From: Acidobacteriota bacterium
GTDB lineage: Bacteria > Acidobacteriota > Terriglobia > Bryobacterales > Bryobacteraceae
Reading direction: 5' to 3'
NCBI GenBank assembly: GCA_026394095.1
Contig: JAPKYY010000097.1
Location: forward strand, 1-7,516
Length of the DNA stretch: 7,516 nt
A program made the translations under genes and the position numbers. The notes below the pieces were generated by a model. That model saw nothing but the letters and a program-made list of their open reading frames with translations. It was not told the origin of the DNA and made no database searches. Positions within the stretch are counted from its first letter, which is position 1, and every line of letters starts with the position of its first letter. This document shows positions 1 to 6,900 of this stretch, piece after piece.

Positions 1-160
1 AAACACTTTCACAACACGACGATCTAAACATCTGAACCGGACCAGATAACGACCACCGAGCCGCTGCCGTTTTTCTTCTCCAACTGTTGGGCAATGAGGG
101 CGAGTGGGGAGAGGGTGCGGGTGGCCATGCCACTTTAGTGCGGATCTTTTCGAAATCGTC
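1..160. other. Left edge, no supported gene
   Basis: All three plus-strand frames entering from the left edge meet a stop within about 50 bases, so at most a few C-terminal codons of an upstream plus-strand gene could be here. On the minus strand a 34-codon ORF runs from an ATG at 128 to a TAG at 24. It has an in-frame TAA just before the ATG and no Shine-Dalgarno sequence, so I do not call it as a gene. The stretch is best read as intergenic DNA upstream of the fliD promoter. Confidence 0.5.
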
Positions 161-187
161 TCAAGAATCCTCGGGTGTGGCCGAAAA
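161..187 (+). promoter_or_regulatory. Sigma28 (FliA)-type promoter of fliD
   Basis: TCAAGAAT (161-168), an 11-nt spacer and GCCGAAAA (180-187) match the FliA consensus TAAAGTTT-N11-GCCGATAA at 5 of 8 and 7 of 8 positions, with the exact canonical spacing. Transcription would start near 194, giving a leader of about 25 nt that still includes the purine-rich ribosome-binding region (192-207). The flagellin promoter at 7358-7384 has the same form, which strengthens both calls. Promoter activity is inferred from sequence only. Confidence 0.65.
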
Positions 188-217
188 GATTGGAGAAGAA
201 GAGGCGGATTACCAGCT

Positions 218-1573
218 ATGGGCTTATCACCATTAACCTTTACCGGCATCAGTCAGTACTCGCAGGATTTTCAGACGATTCTGCAGCGCGTGACTACGAT
301 TGCTTCGTTCCCGTTGAACCAGCTTAAGAATGAACAAGCCGATATTGGGACGAAGCGGCAGCTGACCTCAGAGTTGAGCAACAGTGTGAAGTTGCTGGGA
401 GACAAGATCAAGACGCTGCGGGATGTGGCGGGGAATCGTGCAGTTTCGGCAACTTCTTCGAATACTTCGAAGCTGACGATCGATTCGGTGAATACCGATA
501 CGCTGACCACCTACAACATAACGGATGTGAGTTCGACTGCGAAGGCGGCTTCTGAGACCTCGTCGGCTTCTTATGCCGATTCGACTGCCACCCAGGTTTC
601 AACCACGGGGAATGTGAGGCTGACTGTGGGTAGCTCTACCTACAACATCAGTCTGGCTGGTGGCAAGAATAACCTGGTGGGTTTGCGCGACAAGATCAAT
701 ACGCTGGGGGCTGGGGTTACGGCGACGATTTTGACCGTTGACGGGACAACAAATTATCTGAGTGTGACGGCGAACACGGCCGGAGCCAAAACGCTGAGCC
801 TGAAGGACGATCCGGATGGGGCGAATACGAATCTGCTGACGAGCACCAATCAGGGGAGTAATCTGAATTTCAAGTTGAATGGGGTACCGGTGAGCCGGAC
901 CTCCAATCAGGTGAACGACCTGATTCCGGGTGTGACCTTCAGCCTGAAATCGACAACGGCTGCCGACGAGACGCTGTCGATTGGATTGTCGAGTGATCGC
1001 TCGAAGCTGTCTGGTGCGATCAGCGGCTTTATCGATGCCTACAATGCGGTGCAGGACAAAGTAGGTGCACAGGTTGGAAAATCAGCAGGCTTGCTGAGCG
1101 GTGATTATCTGGTGCGCGAGGCGCAGGACATCCTGCGCAAGACCTCAAGCTTTAGCATCGCCGAAGGCTCGGTGAAGAACTATTCTGACATCGGCATTAC
1201 CTTTGCGGCGAATGGTGCGGTGAGCTTTGACTTTACGCAATTCAATAGCTTGAATGAGACGAAGCTTCGCGACAGTTTTGCCTTCTTCAAGGACACGACT
1301 GGCCTGGGGAGTTTGGCTGAGGCGACCGATGGCTTTAGCGAAGATGTAACTGGCCTGGCGCAGATTCAGGTTGCTCAATACGACAAGACTGATGACCGAC
1401 TGAATCAACAGATATCGAAACTCGAAGAGAGAATCAATCTGATCCGCGAGTCTTATCTGCAGAAGCTGCAAGCGGCTGATTCTTTGCTTGGGCGCTTTGA
1501 TACGCAGAAGAACATTATCGGGGCATCGGTGGATAGCTTGAATCTGGTGCTTTACGGAAAGCGGGACGGGTAA
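218..1573 (+). CDS. fliD: Flagellar filament cap protein FliD (hook-associated protein 2)
   Basis: FliD forms the oligomeric cap at the tip of the growing flagellum and folds exported flagellin into the filament. The 451-aa product has the usual length. Residues 1-100 look like the FliD N-terminal domain, opening MGLSPLTFTGISQYSQDF with an amphipathic helix typical of axial proteins. Residues about 131-200 form a flagellin_IN (hook-IN) type segment (NVRLTVGSSTYNISL, then the helix around LRDKINTL, then a second strand pair). Residues about 210-451 match the C-terminal domain, ending in a coiled coil (about 385-425) and LNLVLYGK. I see no Cys, His or Trp, as often found in proteins exported by the flagellar secretion system. 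I chose ATG 218 because an upstream in-frame ATG at 104 would place the promoter inside the gene and add 38 residues foreign to FliD. A purine-rich GAGGCGG lies 10 nt upstream. The next gene follows with no gap. Confidence 0.93.
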   Translation: MGLSPLTFTGISQYSQDFQTILQRVTTIASFPLNQLKNEQADIGTKRQLTSELSNSVKLLGDKIKTLRDVAGNRAVSATSSNTSKLTIDSVNTDTLTTYNITDVSSTAKAASETSSASYADSTATQVSTTGNVRLTVGSSTYNISLAGGKNNLVGLRDKINTLGAGVTATILTVDGTTNYLSVTANTAGAKTLSLKDDPDGANTNLLTSTNQGSNLNFKLNGVPVSRTSNQVNDLIPGVTFSLKSTTAADETLSIGLSSDRSKLSGAISGFIDAYNAVQDKVGAQVGKSAGLLSGDYLVREAQDILRKTSSFSIAEGSVKNYSDIGITFAANGAVSFDFTQFNSLNETKLRDSFAFFKDTTGLGSLAEATDGFSEDVTGLAQIQVAQYDKTDDRLNQQISKLEERINLIRESYLQKLQAADSLLGRFDTQKNIIGASVDSLNLVLYGKRDG

Positions 1574-1924
1574 TTGCCGGTTGCCAAGCGGATTGAGGCG
1601 GCACTGGAAGAGATCGCCGCATTGGACCATGAGTGCATGGCAGGGGTTCCCGTGCAGCGTTGGGATGCGCAAACACTAGCCAGGCGGGAAGCTCTGGTGG
1701 GAGAAGTTGGAGAATTGTGCCAGGCTGAGCCGCTGGTTGCAGCCGGGAGCTACGCGGGCTTTGTTGCGATGCTCGAGCGGACCGAGAGGATTGAGGAGCA
1801 ATTGCGGGAAGAGCGCAGTACGATTGCGCAGGCACTGATTGAAGCTGAGACAAGCTTGAGGCAACTGGGTGCGTTTGGGGAGCGTGTCAGTGCTGATGCG
1901 ACGCTGTTAAACCGGCTTGCTTAA
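1574..1924 (+). CDS. Small helical protein, putative FliT/FlgN-type flagellar export chaperone
   Basis: This 116-aa ORF starts with TTG immediately after the fliD stop (TAATTG). A GGGACGGG stretch at the end of fliD could serve as a ribosome-binding site, so the two genes are probably translationally coupled. The product is almost wholly helical and rich in Glu, Arg, Ala and Leu, with long amphipathic segments at about 4-20, 33-50 and 62-100. This resembles the helical-bundle chaperones FliT and FlgN, which are of similar size and bind FliD or hook-junction proteins before export. FliT is often encoded beside fliD. The assignment rests on context, size and helicity; I see no diagnostic motif, so no gene symbol is given. 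An alternative start is ATG 1637 (codon 22), which would remove the first helix and lacks a good ribosome-binding site. The stop codon falls inside the first unit of the tandem repeat that follows. Confidence 0.6.
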   Translation: MPVAKRIEAALEEIAALDHECMAGVPVQRWDAQTLARREALVGEVGELCQAEPLVAAGSYAGFVAMLERTERIEEQLREERSTIAQALIEAETSLRQLGAFGERVSADATLLNRLA

Positions 1925-2008
1925 GCTAAACCGGCTGGCTTGAGCTAGATTGACTGGCTTGCAGTAGATCGCCTGGCTTGCAGTAGATCGCCTGGCTTGC
2001 GGCTAAAA
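1912..2008. repeat. About five imperfect 19-bp tandem repeats across the stop of the chaperone-like gene
   Basis: The units are 1912-1930, 1933-1951, 1952-1970, 1971-1989 and 1990-2008, with a 2-bp irregularity after the first. The core is CTGGCTTGCAGTAGATC. The third and fourth units differ at one base, while the first, second and fifth are more diverged. The first unit contains the last codons and the TAA stop of the upstream gene. As 19 is not a multiple of 3, the array cannot be a coding repeat. It most likely arose by replication slippage outward from the gene end. No function is evident. Confidence 0.85.
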
Positions 2009-2053
2009 ACAAACCCGCGGCAGAAGAGCATCATTGCTGAGTTTCTGCCGCGG
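2005..2053 (-). terminator. Rho-independent terminator between convergent units
   Basis: A perfect 11-bp stem pairs CCGCGGCAGAA (2015-2025) with TTCTGCCGCGG (2043-2053). Its 17-nt loop holds a nested AGCA-TCAT-TGCT hairpin (2027-2038). Read on the minus strand, the stem is followed by a T-rich tail, GTTTGTTTTT (2014 down to 2005), so it should terminate the TPR-glycosyltransferase transcript, whose stop lies about 40 nt upstream. On the plus strand the stem has no T-run after it. It may still help end the fliD unit, but less efficiently. Confidence 0.8.
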
Positions 2054-2093
2054 ATTCGCCCCTCCTATGCTCGAAAGGTTTGAGTTCGATTGC

Positions 2094-3806
2094 TTAGTCC
2101 AGTTCGAGTAGAGCTTTTCTGACTTCCTTCATTACGGTTCCCCAGTCGCCGGCAATCTGCTGGCGGAAGAGACGCATGGACGGGTACCAGGGAGAATCTT
2201 CGCGGTGGAGGAGCCAGCGCCAGTCTGGTGCGTAGGGCAAGAGGGTCCAGACGGGTTTGCCCAGTGCGCCGGCCAGGTGTGCGACGGCGGTATCGACTGA
2301 GACGACAAGATCGAGGCAGTGGATTGCAGCTGCGGTTTCTGCGAAGTCAACCAGCAGAGGGGAGAGATCGAGCAGACTTCCTGGCATCAAGGAACGGCTG
2401 ATGCCTTTTTGCAAACCGAGAAATTGAAAGCCGGGCAGATCGAGTACTGGCGCGAGAGCGCCGAGGGGGATAGAGCGATTGCGGTCGTTGCGGTGGTTGG
2501 GATTGCCCTGCCATACGAGGCCCACGCGGCGGCCTTGCTGGGGGAGCTCGGCAAAGACCTTTTGCCATGCGGCAGATCTTTTGGCCTCAACCAGCAGGTA
2601 AGGAACCTGATTGGGAATCGTTTCGAGCCGGGTTCGGAAAGCCGATGGCAGGCTGGGGAAGGGTATCTGCCAGTCGACGGGTTCGAGATCGTCGAGTTGG
2701 CTGACACAACGCTCAAGGCCCGGGATCGTAGCAAAGAGAGGCTGGATCGCCGGCTGGCAGAAGATGTGTACCTTCATGCCGGCATCAAGGAGCAGGCGGA
2801 CGTAGCGCGAGAAGTGGATCGAGTCGCCGAAGCCTTGTTCTGAGTGGACGAGGATGTTTTCGCCGGGGCGGATTTTGCCGTCCCAGCGGGGGATTTTCCA
2901 ATCCCATTGTTCGAGGTCGCGTTGGGCGAGGCGGTGTTCATAGCCGGCCCAGCCTCGGGCGTAGTCTCCCATCAACAGTGAAGCAAGGCCGAGATTCATG
3001 GGGGCTTCGCGGTGGGAGGCATGGATGGCGAGTGTCTCGTGATATTCGTTTTGAGCTTCAGCCAGGCGATTCAGCTTGAGGTAGCAGTTACCGAGATTGT
3101 TGTGTGCTTCGCTGAAGCCTGGATCGAGAGCAACAAGGCGTTCATTGATCGTGACGGCTTCCTGGAGGCGCTCTTCTTCCTGAAGCAGGACGGCAAAATT
3201 ATAGAGGGCGTCGCGGTAGTCTGGCTTGACCAGCAGCGCGCGGCGGTAAGAAGCTTCGGCAGCAGCCAGGTTGCCGGCGGCGACTTCGAGCAAGGCGAGG
3301 TTATTCCAGGCCTCGGCATAGGTAGGGCTGATGGCTACAGTTTGTTCGTAGGCGCGGCGGGCTTCGTCGGGGCGCTTTTGCAGGGCGCGGGTTACGCCAA
3401 GATTGAACCAGGCCTCGGCATGGCGGGGAGCCTGAGCGAGGAGGAGTTCATAGTTTTTGGCGGCGTGATCGTTTTCACCCTGAAGGTGGAGGAGGTTGGC
3501 GTAAGCCCAACGGAGATCGGCGCTGGATGGCTCGCCGACCAGGGCCTGGCCGATGCAGGCTGAGGCGCTACGGTAATCACCGAGGCGGGCAAAAGCTTCG
3601 CCGAGGTGGGCACAGTAGCGGGGGACGGGGCCATCGATCTGGATCGCTTTGGTGATCAGGTCAATCGCCTCTCCGGCCGACTGATGATCGAGTGCGATGA
3701 GGCCGAGGGCATCGTAGGCGGCTGCATCTTTGGGGTTGCGTTCGAGACGTTTGAGGAGGAGTTCTCCCTGGTTCTCGATTTGGCTTTCAAGCAGAGTTGT
3801 GGTCAT
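2094..3806 (-). CDS. TPR-repeat protein with C-terminal glycosyltransferase-like domain, probable flagellin-modifying enzyme
   Basis: The 570-aa product has about seven TPR repeats at a regular 34-residue spacing (about 28-61, 64-97, 98-131, 132-165, 166-199, 200-233, 234-267) and a partial eighth (268-293) ending in the GWAGYEHRL junction often seen in this family. Residues about 310-570 form a Rossmann-like glycosyltransferase domain with ILVHSEQGFGD (318-328), VGLVWQGNPNHRND (428-441), LVVSVDTAVAHLAGALGKPVW (500-520) and LLPYAPDWRW (522-531), as in TPR-linked GT9/GT41-like proteins. There is no signal peptide or membrane segment, so it should be cytoplasmic. The start is ATG 3806 with AGGAG 9 nt upstream. 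It lies just downstream of flagellin on the same strand, and no sigma28-type promoter is visible in the gap, so expression may come from read-through past the flagellin terminator. O-glycosylation of flagellin is inferred from context; the sugar donor cannot be told from sequence. Confidence 0.85.
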   Translation of the reverse strand: MTTTLLESQIENQGELLLKRLERNPKDAAAYDALGLIALDHQSAGEAIDLITKAIQIDGPVPRYCAHLGEAFARLGDYRSASACIGQALVGEPSSADLRWAYANLLHLQGENDHAAKNYELLLAQAPRHAEAWFNLGVTRALQKRPDEARRAYEQTVAISPTYAEAWNNLALLEVAAGNLAAAEASYRRALLVKPDYRDALYNFAVLLQEEERLQEAVTINERLVALDPGFSEAHNNLGNCYLKLNRLAEAQNEYHETLAIHASHREAPMNLGLASLLMGDYARGWAGYEHRLAQRDLEQWDWKIPRWDGKIRPGENILVHSEQGFGDSIHFSRYVRLLLDAGMKVHIFCQPAIQPLFATIPGLERCVSQLDDLEPVDWQIPFPSLPSAFRTRLETIPNQVPYLLVEAKRSAAWQKVFAELPQQGRRVGLVWQGNPNHRNDRNRSIPLGALAPVLDLPGFQFLGLQKGISRSLMPGSLLDLSPLLVDFAETAAAIHCLDLVVSVDTAVAHLAGALGKPVWTLLPYAPDWRWLLHREDSPWYPSMRLFRQQIAGDWGTVMKEVRKALLELD

Positions 3807-3821
3807 CGTTGGGTTCTCCTG

Positions 3822-3838
3822 TTTTCGAAAGACGAAAA
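3822..3838 (-). promoter_or_regulatory. Small inverted repeat overlapping the flagellin terminator T-run
   Basis: TTTTCG (3822-3827) and CGAAAA (3833-3838) pair across a 5-nt loop. In the minus-strand transcript the U-run of the flagellin terminator forms one arm, and the other arm lies just upstream of the AGGAG (3816-3820) of the TPR-glycosyltransferase gene. The element could be chance AT-rich pairing, or could modulate read-through or ribosome access. The stem is weak, with only two G-C pairs. Confidence 0.3.
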
Positions 3839-3875
3839 GCCCCGAACGGCCAGACCAGAAGGACTGGCCGCCGGG
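3835..3875 (-). terminator. Rho-independent terminator behind flagellin
   Basis: On the minus strand CGGCCAG pairs with CTGGCCG (3864-3870 with 3847-3853) around a 10-nt loop. The stem continues, past a small internal loop, through CCCG/CGGG (3841-3844 with 3872-3875). It is followed by GCTTTTCG, a short T-run at 3835-3838. It lies about 37 nt past the flagellin stop, the expected place for a highly expressed gene. The T-run is short, so termination may be partial and allow some transcription into the TPR-glycosyltransferase gene. Confidence 0.75.
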
Positions 3876-3894
3876 ACTTCGATCGACTTCAATT

Positions 3895-3917
3895 GGTTAG
3901 TTGGTTAAGAACTAACC
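3895..3917 (-). repeat. Inverted repeat containing the flagellin stop codon
   Basis: GGTTAGT (3895-3901) and ACTAACC (3911-3917) form a 7-bp stem with a 9-nt loop. The arm at 3911-3917 contains the last glycine codon and the TAG stop of flagellin (3912-3914). It sits just before the main terminator hairpin and may stabilise the 3' end of the message. It has no T-run and is not itself a terminator. Confidence 0.4.
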
Positions 3918-6900
3918 CCGGAGGAGACTGAGGACCTGCTGGGGAGCCGAGTTGGCCTGAGCGAGGGCGGCGATACCGGCCTGCAACTGGATCTGGGCTT
4001 TGGACAGGTTGGCCGCTTCCTGGGCAAGATCCGCATCACGGATCCGGCTTTCGCTGGCGGCGAGGTTGGTGAGCTGGCTTTGTGCGAGGTTGACGGCGAA
4101 GCTGAGCTGATTCTGACCGCGACCGACGACGGCTTGGGCATCGCCCAGGGAGCTGACGGCGTTGGAAAGAGCAGTTACAGCGGCTTCGGCAGCGGCCTGG
4201 GTGTCGATGGTGGCGTTGGCGCCGGTACCGACGACAGCCGACTTATCGATACCACCGGTGGGCTGAGCCAAACCAGTGCCACCGGCAGTTGCGCCGATAC
4301 CGACTTCAAAGCCCTTAACGGTGCTGAGGAAGCGGACGGCTTCTGCGCCACCGGTGTTTTCCTTGACCGCAAAGATGCGCTTGAGGGTGTCGTTATTGGA
4401 CTGTTGCAACTGATCGTTGATGGCCTTGACGGCATCGTCGATAGTACGGCCCGAGCGACCGGTTGCGTCATTGCGCAGGGTGACACTCAAGCTTTGCTTG
4501 GCTCCGGTGGGATCGCTGGCGGTGATGCTGACCTGTTGGTCGTCGCCACCGTAGGCGATACCGGAGAAGGTGATGGACTTGCTGGAATCAGCGCCGCCGG
4601 CGTTGACCGTCGCGCTGGTGGCCGAAGCTCCCTGCGTGGTGGTACCAGTGAAGGTGGAGCCTTCTTTGCCAAAGCCGAAGTCGGTATCACCGTAGGTGCT
4701 GAGGCGGAAGAAAGTGTTGTTGTTGGAGGCAATTGTCAGCTTGTTGGAAGTGAAACTTGCCTGCAGGCCGGCGTTGCGCAGTTCTGTATCGCCAGCGATG
4801 GCGGTATTAATCTGGTTGGCGACGTCTGCCTGAATGGCGGCCGTTGAGTTGCCCTGACCCGTCTGACCAATCGAGAGACCGAGAGCGGTGGCCGCGTTGG
4901 TGGCACCAGCCTGGATTACGACCGAGGATGCACTTCCGGTTGAGGAGGAGCGGATACGGAGCGCGGCAGAGGCACCGTTGCCGACCACGTCAGCCACGCC
5001 GCCGGTGAGCGAACCGTTGATGGTGGTTGCGATCTGCTGCAGAGTGTTACCGGTGGTGAGGGTGATGGCCTGGGTTGCCGAACCGTCGATGGAGAGACGG
5101 AGCGTTACGTTGGCGCCAAGAGTGATTGCACCGATGCCCTGAGCCGAGCCGCTTACCTGGCCCACATCAGACAAGGCAGTGACGTTGATGGCATTACCTG
5201 AACTGGCACCGCCATTGAGCGAAATCTGGAAGGTGCCGCTTCGAGTTGTGTTTTCTTGCGAGAAAGCACCTGTGTAATTGGAAGCCGCTGTCGTGGTGGA
5301 GTAGTCGAATGCGTTGCTTGCGTCGGCCTGGAATGCACCGAAGCCCAGCTTGTTCTGCGTGTCACCGGTAACGGCGACCTGGAAGGTTTCGCCGCTGGCA
5401 TTCTGGAAGACCAGATTGTTGCCGGCGCTGGAGGAGCTCAGGGTAATCCCGGCTGCCTGGAGCGAGCTGTTGTTGGCGACGCGGCTGGCGAGATCGGTAA
5501 GAACACTGTCAACTGTGGTGGAGCCAGCAGTAGTGGTGTTCAGTTCGATGTCAACCGGGCTGGTGAGGCCGCCACCCTGAACACGAACCTTGATGCTGTC
5601 AGCGGTCAGGAAAGTATTGGTGTTGGAAGCCGTACCGGCCGTAAAGCCAAGTGTCGTGTAGGCGTTGTTGGTGGAAGAGTTAACTGCCACAGTGTCGCCT
5701 GCATTGTTGGCCGTAAGGACGATCTGGTCATTAAAGACACTGGCCGTCAGCTTGTTGGCAAGTGCACCAGCAGCAATTTTGGTGTTGATGTCGGCAGCAA
5801 TCTGCTTCTTGGTAAAGCCTGTGCCGGCATCGAGAGTGATCGCCTGATTGGTACCGCCGACGGTGAAGTTGAGCGTATCGTTCGAACCAGCGGTGATGGT
5901 AGCGGTAGCTGCAAAGTCAGTACCTACATAGTTGGCTCCGCCAGCAACTGCACGAGCACCTTGAACGCGGGTGCGAACATCGGCGCCAGTTGATGCATCT
6001 GCCGCAGTGGCGGCCGTTGAGCTCAGGCCAAGGTTGGTGGAGAGAGCTGTGGTTGTGATTTCGACCTTCGAGGCAGCAGAGTTGCCCTTGGACTTGATGA
6101 CAACCTGGTTGCCTTCGAGCGAAGCAACTGCCTTGTCGGAGAATGTGGTCTGAGCATTGAGCTGGGCCACGATTGAACCCTTGGAGGTGGAACCATTTGT
6201 ACCGTTGTCTGTGACCGTGACGCTGAATGCAGCACCACCGTCAATGGCAAGGGTTAGCGTATCGGCACCGGCAGGCTCTGTATTGACACTGACAGCAGTG
6301 TCAGAACCCTTCAGGCTGGCATTGCGTTCAAACTTGCCAAGCAGTGCGTTCGCAGTGCGATCGCCACCTTCGACCTGGAAGGCCGTGGTGGGCGAGCTGA
6401 AGGCGATCTGCTGACGGCCGGCAGAATCGGTAACAACCGAAGCCTTGATGTTGGCGCTCTTGAGGGCAGTAGCGGACTGAGTACCGGCGCCAGCCGCTGC
6501 GTCGATGGCTGCATTGATGCGGCCCACCAGCTCAGAGGTGCTGCCGACAGCATTGGTGTTGACGTTGACATTAACGCCCTGACCAGAGAATCCGGGACCA
6601 CGCAAAGTAAACTGCGCCGTGTTCGATGCAGTCTGTGAATTGACGTTGGTTGTGTTGGCGAGAACCTGAGCGAGGCTCGTGGTGGCAGAACCCGTGCCGA
6701 GGTCGGTTGCGTCAGTGCCCTTGGCCTGAACACCTTTGAGACCGAGGCTCTGGGAATCGACAGTGGACTTGCTCAAATCGACAGAAGCAGAACCGTTTGA
6801 GATGGCCGAGACGCCATTGGAGGTTTTGCCGCCGCCGATAAACACAGAGAGCGAACGCGCAAAATCACCACCCGTGTTCAAGCCGATGGCTTGAGCCTGG

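Noticed and set aside
25..49. TAAA...CCAGATAA as a second FliA-type promoter for fliD
   Set aside because: The spacing is 2 nt short of the canonical distance. The site at 161-187 fits better and lies closer to the gene.
24..128. 34-codon minus-strand ORF upstream of fliD
   Set aside because: It has no Shine-Dalgarno sequence, an in-frame stop just before the ATG, and no recognisable family. It is too short to support.
104..217. N-terminal extension of FliD from ATG 104
   Set aside because: The 38 extra residues (Trp, Cys, Arg-rich) are unlike FliD, and the sigma28-type promoter and ribosome-binding site lie within this stretch.
1912..2008. CRISPR array
   Set aside because: The 19-bp units abut with no spacers between them and are imperfect, which is a simple tandem repeat.
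2319..3563. Plus-strand ORFs (2319-2843 and 3012-3563) opposite the TPR-glycosyltransferase
   Set aside because: They have the same antisense codon register as the real gene, with no ribosome-binding site or promoter, so they are shadows of it.
4080..5993. Two long plus-strand ORFs (4080-4847 and 5256-5993) opposite flagellin
   Set aside because: Both lie exactly in codon register with flagellin on the other strand. In that register antisense stops appear only where the sense strand uses TTA, CTA or TCA, which this gene seldom uses. Their translations are low-complexity and resemble no known protein.
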